Shown here piece after piece: positions 9,408 to 18,878 of a stretch of 64,000 bases of DNA. Position numbers and translations under genes: made by a program. Location: the NCBI GenBank assembly GCA_012520575.1, contig JAAYOB010000018.1, positions 5,524 through 69,523 of the forward strand, read 5' to 3'. The stretch comes from Candidatus Stramentimicrobium fermentans (GTDB lineage: Bacteria; Atribacterota; Phoenicimicrobiia; Phoenicimicrobiales; Stramentimicrobiaceae). Numbering within the stretch: the first letter of the stretch is position 1; the number at the start of each line of letters is the position of its first letter. The notes beneath the pieces were generated by a model that ran no database searches, was not told the origin of the DNA, and worked only from the letters and a program-made list of their open reading frames with translations.

Positions 9408-10172
9408 ATGTTAATGGTTACTGATGTAGGAAATACCCATACAGTTATAGGAATATACCAAGGGGAAGAGCTGAAAAGTCATTGGCGTATCTCTACAGAT
9501 CTCAGAAAAACCGAAGATGAACTTGCCATGCTCTTTAGAAATTTATTGGCTGAGCAAAATCTAAATTTTAGAAATATCGATGCCGCTGCTATATCCTGTG
9601 TAGTTCCCCCTTTAATCTGGATTTATAACAAGGTATACTATAAATACTGTCAGATTAAACCGCTTATAGTTAACTCTAAAATTAATTTGAATATTCAAAT
9701 AAAGACTGATTATCCGGAAGAAGTGGGAGCCGACAGATTAGTAAATGCAGTAGCGGTGAAAGCGCTTTATGGCGCCCCTGCCATTATAATTGATTTCGGG
9801 ACAGCCACTACCTTTTGTGCCCTGGATAAGGCTGGAAACTATATTGGCGGGGCAATAGCACCCGGCTTGGAATTAGCCAGCAATGCCTTATTTGCAAAAA
9901 CTGCCAAACTGCCCAAGGTAGAGCTGGTATCCTGTGTACAGGCAATAGGCAGAAATACGGTAGAGGCGCTACAATCGGGTATATTTCTGGGTCATTTAGG
10001 CCTCATCAGAGAATTAACAGAGCGTTTTAGAGAAGAATTAGGAGGGGAACCATTGGTAATTGCCACCGGTGGATATGCCAAATTATTAGGGAAGTGCACC
10101 CCCCTGTTCGATAAGATAGACCCCTTACTGTCCTTAGCCGGTTTAAAAATAGCCTATCAGCTGAATAAGTAA
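9408..10172 (+). CDS. coaX: Type III pantothenate kinase
   Basis: About 254 residues. It phosphorylates pantothenate in the first step of coenzyme A synthesis. The N-terminal TDVGNTHTVIGIY is the ASKHA phosphate-1 motif with its Asp, and YPEEVGADRLVNAVA plus IIIDFGTATTFCALD and GGAIAPGLELA are hallmark CoaX segments. The ATG at 9408 is chosen because GGAGG (9395-9399) is eight bases away; the ATG at 9402 is only two bases from it. It lies 32 bases after the response regulator and probably rides on the same transcript, though the functions are unrelated. Confidence 0.93.
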   Translation: MLMVTDVGNTHTVIGIYQGEELKSHWRISTDLRKTEDELAMLFRNLLAEQNLNFRNIDAAAISCVVPPLIWIYNKVYYKYCQIKPLIVNSKINLNIQIKTDYPEEVGADRLVNAVAVKALYGAPAIIIDFGTATTFCALDKAGNYIGGAIAPGLELASNALFAKTAKLPKVELVSCVQAIGRNTVEALQSGIFLGHLGLIRELTERFREELGGEPLVIATGGYAKLLGKCTPLFDKIDPLLSLAGLKIAYQLNK

Positions 10173-10184
10173 ACAATTGGTTCA

Positions 10185-10213
10185 TTGACATCTAAAATAA
10201 ATAAAGCTAAGAT
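10185..10213 (+). promoter_or_regulatory. Sigma-70 type promoter before guaB
   Basis: A perfect TTGACA (10185-10190), a 17-base spacer and TAAGAT (10208-10213), which matches four of six -10 positions. It would start a transcript about 75-80 bases ahead of guaB. No riboswitch fold was recognised in that leader. Confidence 0.5.
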
Positions 10214-10296
10214 AATTTAAATTTAAAGTTTTATCAGGTGCTATCTATTAAAATAATGGCCTGAAAAAAGAAAAAAATAGGGAAAGGAGTTTTTTC

Positions 10297-11763
10297 ATGT
10301 GGGAGGATAAATTGATAAAAGAAGATGCTCTGACCTTTGATGACATCCTCTTGGTTCCTCAAAATTCTAAACTAATTCCCAAAGAAATAGATTTACATAC
10401 CCCTTTGTCAAGAAATATCAGCCTGAACATACCTCTGGTAAGTGCAGCCATGGACAAAGTAACCGAATCAAACTTAGCTATCGCCCTGGCTCGTGAGGGC
10501 GGTATCGGCATAATTCATAAAAATATGGCTATACCGGACCAAGCACGAGAGATCGATCGGGTAAAGCGTTCGGAAAGTGGAATTATTGCGGAACCCATAT
10601 CCTTAACAGAGGACAAAAAGGTCAAAGATGCTCTGGAATTAATGAGACATTATCGTATTTCCGGGATTCCAATCATAAATTATGAAAAAAAATTGGTAGG
10701 TATTCTAACCAATAGGGATATACGATTTTTAGAAGATGAGGAGCTTAGAATTAGCGAGGTAATGACCCCAGCACCATTAATTACCGGTAAGTTGGGAACT
10801 ACATTGGAAGAGGCGAAGAAGGTTTTGCACCAAAACCGTATTGAAAAATTACCATTGGTGGACGAAAACTATGTTTTAAAAGGGTTGATCACTATTAAGG
10901 ATATTGAAAAAGTCCGGAAATACCCCAATGCCTGCAAGGATAAAAATGGACGCTTAAGAGTAGGTGCCGCAGTAGGTGTTACATCGGATACTATGGAAAG
11001 GGTTCAGGCTATCATAGAGGCTCATGGTGATGTAGTGGTAGTAGATACTGCTCATGCTGATTCCGAACGGGTACTGAATATTATCAAGGAGATAAAGGAC
11101 AATTTTGATGTAGAAGTAATTGGTGGAAATGTAGCGACCTATGACGGTGCCAGAAGATTGATAGCAGCGGGAGTGGATGCGGTGAAAGTAGGGATAGGGC
11201 CCGGTTCTATCTGTACCACCAGAGTAGTAACCGGTGTGGGAGTTCCGCAAGCTTATGCTATTAGAGAGTGTGCCAAAGCCTGTCAGGAAAATAATATTCC
11301 TCTTATAGCAGATGGGGGTATTCGTTACTCCGGTGATATTTGTAAAGCCTTAGCTATCGGCGCTGACTCAGTAATGATTGGCAGTCTCTTTGCCGGTACT
11401 GAGGAAAGTCCCGGAGAAGTCGTATTATATAAGGGAAGAAGCTATAAAGAGTATCGGGGAATGGGCTCCATCGGAGCTATGAAAGAGGGCAGTAAAGACC
11501 GTTATTTCCAGGAAGAGGATGAAATATCTAAATTGGTTCCGGAAGGAATTGAGGGGAGAGTACCCTATAAGGGCTCATTGGCTAATGGAGTGTATCAATT
11601 GATGGGGGGATTAAGAGCGGGAATGTCTTACTGCGGTGCAGCAAATATAAGAGAACTGCAAGATAAGAGCCGATTAGTCAAGATTACTAGTGCCTCTTTA
11701 AAAGAAGGTCATCCCCATGATATTATTATTACTAAAGAAGCCCCCAATTATGAGGTTGAATAG
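10297..11763 (+). CDS. guaB: IMP dehydrogenase
   Basis: 488 residues, the usual full length. It oxidises IMP to XMP with NAD in guanine nucleotide synthesis. The order is: N-terminal barrel half ([13 protein letters not shown]), two CBS repeats in the middle (about 95-210, with [11 protein letters not shown] and [12 protein letters not shown]), then the catalytic half with [15 protein letters not shown], where Cys306 forms the thioimidate with IMP, and the mobile flap ([12 protein letters not shown]...DRYFQEE). AAAGGAG precedes the ATG by seven to nine bases. A likely promoter lies upstream. The dipeptidase gene follows after 80 bases. Confidence 0.96.
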   Translation: MWEDKLIKEDALTFDDILLVPQNSKLIPKEIDLHTPLSRNISLNIPLVSAAMDKVTESNLAIALAREGGIGIIHKNMAIPDQAREIDRVKRSESGIIAEPISLTEDKKVKDALELMRHYRISGIPIINYEKKLVGILTNRDIRFLEDEELRISEVMTPAPLITGKLGTTLEEAKKVLHQNRIEKLPLVDENYVLKGLITIKDIEKVRKYPNACKDKNGRLRVGAAVGVTSDTMERVQAIIEAHGDVVVVDTAHADSERVLNIIKEIKDNFDVEVIGGNVATYDGARRLIAAGVDAVKVGIGPGSICTTRVVTGVGVPQAYAIRECAKACQENNIPLIADGGIRYSGDICKALAIGADSVMIGSLFAGTEESPGEVVLYKGRSYKEYRGMGSIGAMKEGSKDRYFQEEDEISKLVPEGIEGRVPYKGSLANGVYQLMGGLRAGMSYCGAANIRELQDKSRLVKITSASLKEGHPHDIIITKEAPNYEVE

Positions 11764-11844
11764 AATCAGCTATTTTTGAAGAAATTGATTGCCTAATCTA
11801 TCATTAATTTGTATAAAGCAAAATTATCAGGAAGCAGTCTGTTT

Positions 11845-12804
11845 ATGAGAAATAATATAGTATGTGATGCCCACTGTGACACTGTATTAGCTCTTAATAG
11901 GGGTGATAGGAAGATTGAAGAGCTATCTTCTCAGGGGCACCTTGACATTCCCCGTTTAAAAAAGGGCATGGTTGATGTACAAGTATTTGCAGTCTATATC
12001 GAGCAACAGTATAAGCCGAAACGTTCTTTACACCGTGCGCTGCAACTAATCGATTGTCTGTTGACCGAATTAGAGAAAAACTATGATAGCATTGAACCTG
12101 CTTACGTCTTTGGTGATATAGAAAGAATAACCTCTCAAAATAAAATTGCAGTTATCCTGGCAATTGAGGGCGGAGAAGCCATAGAAGGAAAGCTCTATAA
12201 TTTACGAATCTTCCACCGTCTGGGAGTTCGCCTGATAACCCTTACTTGGAATCAACGCAATGATATAGCCGATGGAAGTTCTCATCCAAATTCTAAAAGA
12301 GGATTAACGACCTTTGGTAGGAAGGTGGTTAAGGAGATGAATCGTCTGGGGATGTTGATAGATGTCTCCCATCTTTCTGAATCAGGCTTTTGGGATGTCA
12401 TAAAGACCACCTCTCAGCCCATTATCGCTTCCCACTCTAACAGTTATACACTTTGTCCCCACCGCCGCAACTTAAAGGATGAGCAGGTCAAAGCTATAGC
12501 CGAAAATGGCGGTATGATTGGGGTAACCTATGTTCCGGATTTTTTAACTGCCGAAAAACGGAAGGCTGCCATAGATGATGTAATAAACCACATTGATTAT
12601 CTGGTAAAACTGGCAGGTATTGATTTTGTGGGTTTAGGTTCAGATTTTGACGGTTGTGAGGAACTGCCTGTAGGATTGGAAGGGGCAGATAAAGTCTATA
12701 AAATTGGAGAAAAATTGGCTCAGAAAGGTTATACCGAAAGTGATATTGATAAGATCATGGGCAAAAATTTTCTCCGTTTATTTCAACAGGTTATTAATCC
12801 TTAA
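11845..12804 (+). CDS. Membrane (renal) dipeptidase family, M19 zinc peptidase
   Basis: About 319 residues. The family hydrolyses dipeptides with a two-zinc site. The ligands can be seen: His10 and Asp12 in CDAHCDT, the bridging glutamate in AIEGGEAIEG, and histidines in DVSHLS and IIASHSNSY, plus GLGSDFDG near the end. I chose the ATG at 11845, after AGGAAG; an in-frame TTG at 11809 would add twelve residues unlike the family. No signal peptide, so it is cytoplasmic. It is followed by an ECF S component 44 bases later. Confidence 0.9.
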   Translation: MRNNIVCDAHCDTVLALNRGDRKIEELSSQGHLDIPRLKKGMVDVQVFAVYIEQQYKPKRSLHRALQLIDCLLTELEKNYDSIEPAYVFGDIERITSQNKIAVILAIEGGEAIEGKLYNLRIFHRLGVRLITLTWNQRNDIADGSSHPNSKRGLTTFGRKVVKEMNRLGMLIDVSHLSESGFWDVIKTTSQPIIASHSNSYTLCPHRRNLKDEQVKAIAENGGMIGVTYVPDFLTAEKRKAAIDDVINHIDYLVKLAGIDFVGLGSDFDGCEELPVGLEGADKVYKIGEKLAQKGYTESDIDKIMGKNFLRLFQQVINP

Positions 12805-12848
12805 TAACTTTTAATATTGAAGACATATTCAGAAAAGGATAAAAAAAG

Positions 12849-13370
12849 ATGAATAATTCTATACGTAATATTACTTTAGTCGGTTTATTAGTGGCTATGA
12901 GTATAGTATTGTCTCGGGTGGCGAGTATTAGAATTCCCTTTGCCGGAGTTGAGGGCGTTCGGATTGGTTTCGGTAAACTGCCGATTTTTCTGGCGAGTCT
13001 TATGTTGGGGCCGCTCTATGGCGGATTGGTTGGGGCAGTAGCTGATTTTCTGGGTTATATTATTCAACCCATTGGTCCTTATGTACCGCACTTTACCATT
13101 ATCTCGGCTCTATGCGGGGTTATTCCCATCATGGTATTACGTATTATAAAAGGGAAAGAAGATCATATTATAAATATTACTATATCGGTAGGTATTGCTG
13201 TTATAGTCACTGAACTGTTCTTAATTCCCTACAGTTTAAACCTTATTTTCGGTATTCCCTGGCCAGTTCTTGTTGTTCCGCGCTTAATTAGCGTACCGCT
13301 TACCATTGCGATTTATTCTTATCTCATTCATGTTTTTATTCGACGCAAAGTGTTACAGATCGTTCATTAA
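12849..13370 (+). CDS. ECF transporter substrate-binding (S) component, FolT-like
   Basis: 173 residues with about six hydrophobic helices. The opening ITLVGLLVAMSIVLSR and the region RIGFGKLPIFLASLMLGPLYGG followed by VGAVADFLGYIIQPIG are typical of the folate-type group of ECF S components, which bind a vitamin and dock onto a shared EcfA/A'/T module. No ECF module is nearby, so it would use a shared one encoded elsewhere. A folate or related substrate is an inference from the family pattern only. A hairpin terminator follows. Confidence 0.85.
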   Translation: MNNSIRNITLVGLLVAMSIVLSRVASIRIPFAGVEGVRIGFGKLPIFLASLMLGPLYGGLVGAVADFLGYIIQPIGPYVPHFTIISALCGVIPIMVLRIIKGKEDHIINITISVGIAVIVTELFLIPYSLNLIFGIPWPVLVVPRLISVPLTIAIYSYLIHVFIRRKVLQIVH

Positions 13371-13465
13371 CAGGAATAGTAGATAGATAAATTTGCCGGA
13401 TTTTTTTTATCGCCCAAGTCCTTTAGTTTAACAAAAAGATTTGCCTTTGACTTTGTATAACAAAT

Positions 13466-13503
13466 AAAATAATTCCACGCCGAGTAGGGTGTGGAATTAT
13501 TTT
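13466..13503. terminator. Bidirectional hairpin terminator between convergent genes
   Basis: AAAATAATTCCAC (13466-13478) pairs with GTGGAATTATTTT (13491-13503) around a loop of about 12 bases. An A-rich 5' side and T-rich 3' side allow it to serve both the ECF gene to the left and the zinc ribbon gene to the right. Confidence 0.85.
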
Positions 13504-13543
13504 AATAAACACTTTATAGAATAAAATAAAAAATTATACTCGT

Positions 13544-13861
13544 TTAAGCACGAGTAGACTCTTTCTCCAGTTTCCCTTGTGGGGTCTTGCCATCTCCATT
13601 GCCATTGGAACCGTCAACTATTTTATCTTTTTTATCGGACTTGCTAAGGCTGCTGCCCGTCTTTTCTTTAGGTGTGCTGCTCTTTCGGTTATCGGTACTA
13701 TAATAGCCGCTTCCTTTTAAAATAAAGTTACAATTTTTACTGATTAAACGAAATACTTCTCCCTCACATTTTGGGCAAACTTTCAATGGTTCTTCAGTGA
13801 TAGATTGAAATTTTTCAAATTCATAACCGCATTTTTTACATTTATATTCATAAGTTGGCAT
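13544..13861 (-). CDS. FmdB-family zinc ribbon protein
   Basis: 105 residues. The N-terminal 50 residues, [20 protein letters not shown] followed by [14 protein letters not shown], carry two CxxC knuckles and are the FmdB (CxxC-CxxC-SSSS) putative regulatory domain. The rest is a polar, low-complexity tail rich in Ser, Lys and Gly. An AGGAG lies before the start. These small proteins occur near many unrelated genes and their role is not established. The stop lies 40 bases from a shared terminator. Confidence 0.9.
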   Translation of the reverse strand: MPTYEYKCKKCGYEFEKFQSITEEPLKVCPKCEGEVFRLISKNCNFILKGSGYYSTDNRKSSTPKEKTGSSLSKSDKKDKIVDGSNGNGDGKTPQGKLEKESTRA

Positions 13862-14029
13862 ATTTTTTCAGCTCCTTAACTAATCATACAATTAGAAACA
13901 TTATGCCATTTCACCTAAAAAGTCAAGTACTTTTTACCGACGTAATTATAGCGGCAAGGGTAGGTAGTTTACAGTAAATTTTTTGAGGAAAATAATTCAG
14001 AGTGTTTCACCCAAGCATCTTGGCAAAAA

Positions 14030-14290
14030 AATTAGGTAGAAATGGGATTATGATGTTACCCTCGATAAAGCTGACAGAAAATTTGTTTTGCCATTTTTAA
14101 TTCGAACAAAAATAGACTATTTGTTATAGAAACCAATTATTACAGCGATGGTGGTTCTGAGTTAAGCCACAGTCTGTGTCATCTCTGTTAGAATATTGGT
14201 ACTTACAGGATACATCAGGGGCCCCTGGGCAGGTTTTTTAAGAAAATTATTCCAATTGGAGATTGTGTAATTAAATATAAATTATTTAAA
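14030..14290 (+). pseudogene. Remnant of a DpnII-like type II restriction endonuclease
   Basis: No open frame, but two plus-strand frames joined near 14096 read WDYDVTLDKADRKF and then NKNRLFVIETNYYSDGGSEL. This follows the conserved core of DpnII/MboI-type endonucleases, in which a RFDF strand is followed by an IExNFYxxGGSKL motif holding catalytic acidic residues. The frame then meets a stop after about eight more codons. No methyltransferase is adjacent. The match rests on pattern memory, so family assignment is moderate; that this is decayed coding DNA is more certain. Confidence 0.5.
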
Positions 14291-14451
14291 TAAAATAGAT
14301 TTTTGCTATAAACTAAGTAAAATAAGGATATCTTGTACGCATTTAAACCAACTCTTTCCTAACCAGTAGGGCAGGTCTACCTGAAACTATTATAATTTTG
14401 TAAGAAAAAAGCACCTACAAAAATTTAACATAGACAAAACAATTCGCGAAC

Positions 14452-14480
14452 TTGACAAATAGCAAGCACTTTGTTATTAT
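14452..14480 (+). promoter_or_regulatory. Sigma-70 type promoter before the DapA-family gene
   Basis: TTGACA (14452-14457), a 17-base spacer and TATTAT (14475-14480), which differs from the -10 consensus by one base. It lies about 60 bases before the aldolase start and is among the best promoters in the window. Confidence 0.75.
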
Positions 14481-14547
14481 TTGCGCATTTAGGTGTTTAT
14501 TTAAATAGAATCAATAAAATAAGAATAAGATAGGGAGGAAGTCTATA

Positions 14548-15432
14548 ATGTTTAGGAAATTTAAAGGAATAATTACTGCTCTAGTTACACCATTAAGAGA
14601 AAACGGGCAAGTAGACATAGACCAATTTGTAAGGTTAATTAATATTCAAATCAAAGCTGGAATAGGCGGGTTGCTTATTTTGGGTGGCACGGGTGAATAT
14701 ACCGCTCTTTCAACAGAAGTAAGAAAAAAAGTAGCCGAAATAGCAGTTAATGAGGTTAATGGAAGAATCCCTGTTATAATTGGAAACCTGGAACCAGGTA
14801 TAGGCGAAAGTATAAAGTTTTGCCGGCACATTAAAGAAGTTGGCGCAGATGCAGCTCTGGTGTTGACACCATTCTATGTTCATCCAAGCCAACAGGGAAT
14901 TATAGATTTCTACCAGAAAATTGCAACTGAAGTTGATATGCCAATTATGATTTATGATATACCATATAGAACTTCCGTATCGGTTAAACCAGAAACTTAT
15001 GAGAAGTTGGCTGTAGTAAAAAATATAGTAGGCTTGAAAGATTGCTCTACCTCATTGGGGCAAGCAATTGAGCTGATAGATAAAGTGGGAGACAAAATCG
15101 CAGTTTTAAATGGTGAAGATTATATAGCTGTTTATTCTTTTATCATGGGTTCACCAGGAGCCATAGTTGCCAGTTCAAACCTCATTCCCAAAGAATGGGT
15201 TAAAATATATAACCTGACACAAGAAAAAAAATATGATGAGGCAGTAAATCTACACAAAAAATACTACTACTTAATGAAAGGGATATTTACCGAGGTAAAT
15301 CCAGGCCCATTAAAATATGCCATGAATCGTTGTGGATTATTCTGTGGCAAACCTAGTATTCCTCTTCTTGAACCGACCAGTGAAACAAAAGAATTAATAG
15401 ATAATCTATTAGCGAAGTATAATTTATTATAA
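14548..15432 (+). CDS. DapA/N-acetylneuraminate lyase family aldolase
   Basis: 294 residues, a TIM-barrel class I aldolase that forms a Schiff base with a 2-keto acid. The catalytic Lys164 lies in VGLKDCS, the partner Tyr140 in YDIPYRTS, and the GGTGEYTALS loop binds the carboxylate. A GGAGG precedes the ATG. The context (TRAP transporter and 2-hydroxyacid dehydrogenase, no lysine genes) suggests breakdown of a sugar acid or keto-deoxy acid rather than lysine synthesis, so I withhold the name dapA. The preceding promoter is strong. The next intact gene is more than 1 kb away across decayed DNA. Confidence 0.88.
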   Translation: MFRKFKGIITALVTPLRENGQVDIDQFVRLINIQIKAGIGGLLILGGTGEYTALSTEVRKKVAEIAVNEVNGRIPVIIGNLEPGIGESIKFCRHIKEVGADAALVLTPFYVHPSQQGIIDFYQKIATEVDMPIMIYDIPYRTSVSVKPETYEKLAVVKNIVGLKDCSTSLGQAIELIDKVGDKIAVLNGEDYIAVYSFIMGSPGAIVASSNLIPKEWVKIYNLTQEKKYDEAVNLHKKYYYLMKGIFTEVNPGPLKYAMNRCGLFCGKPSIPLLEPTSETKELIDNLLAKYNLL

Positions 15433-16451
15433 TTGTATTTTAAAAAATTTTTACATGGATCTTAGCAAGATAATACTTGATCTATGGCAATCAAAGAAGT
15501 TTTTAATGTTTTAAATAGCTCAGAGTGTGGGTAGATGGAGCATCTTGCGTATATGGTGATTACCATTCTTGTTTATCTTCTACTACCTCTTACCGATTTA
15601 CCGGACTCTTTATAGACAACAGAGCCTGCCCTACTATATTTCTCGAATCTATTAGCACCTTGATAATAATGGAATGGAGTAAGAATGTTCGATCCCACCT
15701 TCCCACCTATGGTAGTAATGGTTGTAAGTCTTTTGAAGTATTTGTGTAAAATGGTATGCTCTTCTATATAGCCTTTAATCTTAAAAAAGAATTCATTTCC
15801 ATTCTTGTTTCCTTCGGAGTTCTTGCTTTAGTAGTTTCTGTATACTTTTTTGGTGATACTATTTAAGTAATTGGAAATAGATGTTCTTAAGGTATATTTA
15901 ATCCGTTTCACTTCCGTTACCGTCCAGGATTTACGAAGGGCGGCCCCGTGTTTAGTTTTAAACTCATCAGCTCTTGTGGTTCGTCTAATTTAACCGATCT
16001 TCTCTGTTTCAAATTCTTCTGTTATCAGGATAACAGAATTGAGTAAGAGGGCAATTTTATTTGTATAGCATAAACCATTTAACAAAAAATTTCTCTATAA
16101 TATTCTACATGGATAGTTGTGATATTAAAGATAAAAATGCTATGTGAGAGTAAAAACACTTTCAGTCGTCACTATGCTATTCAATAATTAGCTAGAATAT
16201 AATAAATGATTAACTTAACATAAAGTAAAGGATTACTTTGTTATTTCATAGAGACTTTTCTTGTTTATTATGCTGAATTTATAAAAATCAAGAATTACTT
16301 ATAGAACATATACTTACATATTTTTTCGAATTATTAAAATTTGAAATAAAAGGAGGTAGATATTTGCAAAATAACATTAAAATAGAAAAACATTAAGGTT
16401 ATGTAAACTATTCTAAATTGATAAATAGTAATAATTAAGGAGATATGTAAA
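15433..16451. other. Gene-free stretch between aldolase and TRAP binding protein
   Basis: About 1 kb with no gene that can be supported. The half from 15480 to 16016 reads on the minus strand as a broken transposase (listed separately). The rest is AT-rich, with no clear promoter for the downstream TRAP gene. A 74-codon plus-strand frame at 15525-15749 is judged to be antisense to the remnant. Confidence 0.55.
15480..16016 (-). pseudogene. Decayed transposase, possibly IS110 type
   Basis: Read on the minus strand, one frame is protein-like for about 170 codons with three to four stops. It includes KRLTTITTIGGKVGSNIL and, after a gap, ANRFEKYSRAGSVVYKESGK and SVRGSRR. The order of an L-TI-x-G-x-G helix-hairpin segment followed by a SGKSVRG-type stretch resembles the C-terminal Transposase_20 domain of IS110 elements. 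No terminal repeats were found. The family is tentative. Confidence 0.4.
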
Positions 16452-17525
16452 ATGACTAAAATTATGAAAAAAAGTTTGATTACTGTAGTATTGTTATTTT
16501 TTGCAATCACATTATTTCCAACAATAATCTTTTCAGCAGATCAACCAAGTGTAGTGATTAAGTTTAGTCAGTGGGACGGGGAAGTAGGGATGTTGGAAAA
16601 TATTTATCCAGCATATGTGCAAACATTTAAATCTTTGGTGGAAAGTAAATCGAATGGGAAAATTACTATACAGGTATTTCCAAATCAACAATTAGGTAGT
16701 TTACCGTCGACGCTAGAACAAGTTTATAAAGGAACCATTGAAATGACTTCTGGGCAGAATACAGGTTTATTTGCTAGTTATTATCCAGATATAGCAGTTT
16801 TTGATATTCCCTTTGCATTTAGAGATCTTTTGGTTGCTTTTGAAGTTGCTAAAGGTGAGTTTGGAATAAACATGAAAAAGAATATTGTCGAAGAAACTGG
16901 TATAAGAATTTTATCATTTCTCCCAACCAGTTATAGAAATTTTGGCAATAATATAAGATTGATTAAAGAACCTAATGACTTAAAAGGAATGAAAATTAGA
17001 GTAATGCAGGGAGACATATACATGGAATTGATGAAAGTATTAGGAGCTAATCCTGTTGTAATAGATGCAGCAGAATTGTACACGGCTATTCAAACTGGAG
17101 TTGCCGACGGTCAAGAAAATTCACCATATAATATTTTAGGTATGAAACTTGAAGAAGTAATAGACTATTATACTCTATCTGCTCATCTTCTCAATATAGC
17201 AGCGGTTTCAATAAATGAAAAATTTTTTCAGTCATTACCAAAAGAATATCAAAAAATAGTATTAGATTCTGCGAGAATAGCCGAGATAAGTATGATAGGT
17301 ACTGCAATCGCAAAAGAAAAAAATATTGATTTGAAAGCAATTAAAAAAGCGGGAGTTGAAATTTACCAGCCGAATGAAGAAGAAATTTTAAAATTTAAAG
17401 AATTAGCCCAGGAGCCAATCAAAAAACTATTAGTCGAAAAGATGAGAGTTAATCCCGCAACTATAGATGAAATGTTTCAAGCTATACAAGAAGCAGAATA
17501 TAAGCTTGATACACTATGGTACTAA
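16452..17525 (+). CDS. dctP: TRAP transporter solute-binding protein, DctP family
   Basis: 357 residues. A signal peptide (LITVVLLFFAITLFPTIIFS) exports it. The mature part follows the DctP fold: VVIKFSQWDGEVG, IQVFPNQQLGSLPSTLEQV, an arginine-bearing segment LKGMKIRVMQGDIYMELMKV for the substrate carboxylate, and VADGQENSPYNI. It should bind an organic acid in the periplasm and deliver it to DctQM. AAGGAG precedes the ATG. The membrane genes do not follow directly: about 840 bases of decayed DNA intervene, which is unusual for TRAP operons and suggests an insertion later eroded. Confidence 0.92.
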   Translation: MTKIMKKSLITVVLLFFAITLFPTIIFSADQPSVVIKFSQWDGEVGMLENIYPAYVQTFKSLVESKSNGKITIQVFPNQQLGSLPSTLEQVYKGTIEMTSGQNTGLFASYYPDIAVFDIPFAFRDLLVAFEVAKGEFGINMKKNIVEETGIRILSFLPTSYRNFGNNIRLIKEPNDLKGMKIRVMQGDIYMELMKVLGANPVVIDAAELYTAIQTGVADGQENSPYNILGMKLEEVIDYYTLSAHLLNIAAVSINEKFFQSLPKEYQKIVLDSARIAEISMIGTAIAKEKNIDLKAIKKAGVEIYQPNEEEILKFKELAQEPIKKLLVEKMRVNPATIDEMFQAIQEAEYKLDTLWY

Positions 17526-18365
17526 TAGCAAATGTTAATAAAGGGCTTACTGAAAAATGGGCTACATATAAGGTATTCTAACCAATACATCTAAAGATAT
17601 GCTAGAATATCCTAGGCAAATTAGATACTAAATAATGTATACACCAAAATCGTGCTACCCCTGTGAATAGTATTAAGATGCACAGACATCGTGAACTATA
17701 AATAATCGATCTTTGCCAATAACATAGAGCTTTTTGGTAAAGGGTAAGCATATCCCCCATAACTATCTTATGACCATGATAGATATGCAGCCTTTCTTCC
17801 TATGTATCAATGGTTGCCCAAACATGCTTATGTTCTAACTCCTTCAGATATGGCGAATCCCTCCCCAAAAGACATTCAATAGGCAGCTGCTGCGAATAAA
17901 ATGGATAAGATAAATGATCCAGGCATAATTACCATCTTTTCTGGCAACTGAAAATCCGTTGGTAGATACTCAGATTTTCTGGTATATTTATCCGTTGTGT
18001 TAGGGCGTCCTAATGCGTGCTGCAATGATGATATTGATTATTAAATTGCTCAATGAAATTGATTTCTCCTTATCGACTTTGGGACTCTGGTGTGGTCTTC
18101 TGGAACGCTCTTTGGCCCATTGAGTCCCATCTAAGCTATACTTTTGGCCATTTAAAAAACCAAGTCTTTCCTTTACCAAGGCTCTTATAAGCCTCTTTAG
18201 GTGGTTTACCAGCAAGGTGTCATAGTCTTTTCTATTAACTTTGCTATATCCATATACCAATCCCCTTATTATCAAGGTCAGTATATAAAATGTCTGTAGC
18301 TATAGTTTGCGGTATATATAAATTTGTCAATTAAATATTAAAATAACCAGAAAGGAGTTCAGTCA
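17526..18365. other. Decayed DNA splitting the TRAP genes
   Basis: About 840 bases without an intact gene. From about 17760 to 17930 the plus strand reads as protein-like text (DHDRYAAFLPMYQWLPKHAY, then LTPSDMANPSPKDIQ) with isolated stops, while the minus strand over the same bases reads VWATIDT, stop, EERLHIYHGH. Only one can be real and I cannot tell which. A minus-strand frame at 18000-18275 (91 codons, with GLVYGYSKVNRKDYDTLLV) may be part of a broken transposase. No inverted ends were seen. Confidence 0.4.
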
Positions 18366-18878
18366 ATGCTGGAGATTGTTAAATTATGCGAAAGATCAAG
18401 TAAGATCATAAAAAATGTTTCTGAAACAATATCTTCAATTATTTTAGGACTTGTCGTAATTATATTATTTGTTCAAGTCTTATTGAGATATTTATTTAAA
18501 GCTAGTATTGCTGGAAGCGATACTTTGGCTGTTTATTCAATTATATGGGTAGCTATGTTAGCATGTAATGCTCTTATACAAGAGAAAAATTTAATAAAGG
18601 TTGATTTTTTCGATCATTTATGGCCTCAAAGCTTGAAAAAAATAAGAAAAATTATGCTAGATATAATCTTTTTGATTTTGCTTTACATTTTAACAATTGA
18701 AGGGTTTAAACAAGCTATTGATGGTTTAAAAATTACTATACCAGGTCTTAATCCTGTTCCATGGTTTTGGGCATATTTAGCCATTCCTATAGGCGCGGCG
18801 CTTATGCTTTGTCAATATTTAAGTTCAATCATAATTGATATTGCTAGTACATCTAATAAGGGGGATTTAAACAAATGA
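18366..18878 (+). CDS. dctQ: TRAP transporter small permease, DctQ family
   Basis: 170 residues with four hydrophobic helices, the normal layout of DctQ: helix 1 ISSIILGLVVIILFVQVLLR, then DTLAVYSIIWVAMLACNALI with the family's hydrophobic WVAMLA segment. AAAGGAG lies before the ATG. It works with the large permease and the binding protein to import an organic acid using an ion gradient. Its last four bases overlap the start of the next gene, the usual coupling. Confidence 0.9.
   Translation: MLEIVKLCERSSKIIKNVSETISSIILGLVVIILFVQVLLRYLFKASIAGSDTLAVYSIIWVAMLACNALIQEKNLIKVDFFDHLWPQSLKKIRKIMLDIIFLILLYILTIEGFKQAIDGLKITIPGLNPVPWFWAYLAIPIGAALMLCQYLSSIIIDIASTSNKGDLNK

Larger units (their letters stand above)
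13862..14547. other. Gene-free region at the left border of the accessory island
   Basis: About 690 bases with stops in all frames. The part 14030-14290 reads as a decayed restriction endonuclease and is listed separately; 14452-14480 is a strong promoter for the aldolase gene. Nothing else was recognised. It marks the change from dense genes on the left to sparse, AT-richer DNA on the right. Confidence 0.6.

Noticed and set aside
14548-15432. Calling the aldolase dapA of lysine synthesis
   Set aside because: The fold is shared by many catabolic aldolases and the neighbours are a TRAP system and a dehydrogenase, with no lysine genes.
15525-15749. 74-codon plus-strand frame after the aldolase
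   Set aside because: It is antisense to a better minus-strand transposase-like reading, has no ribosome site and no recognisable sequence.
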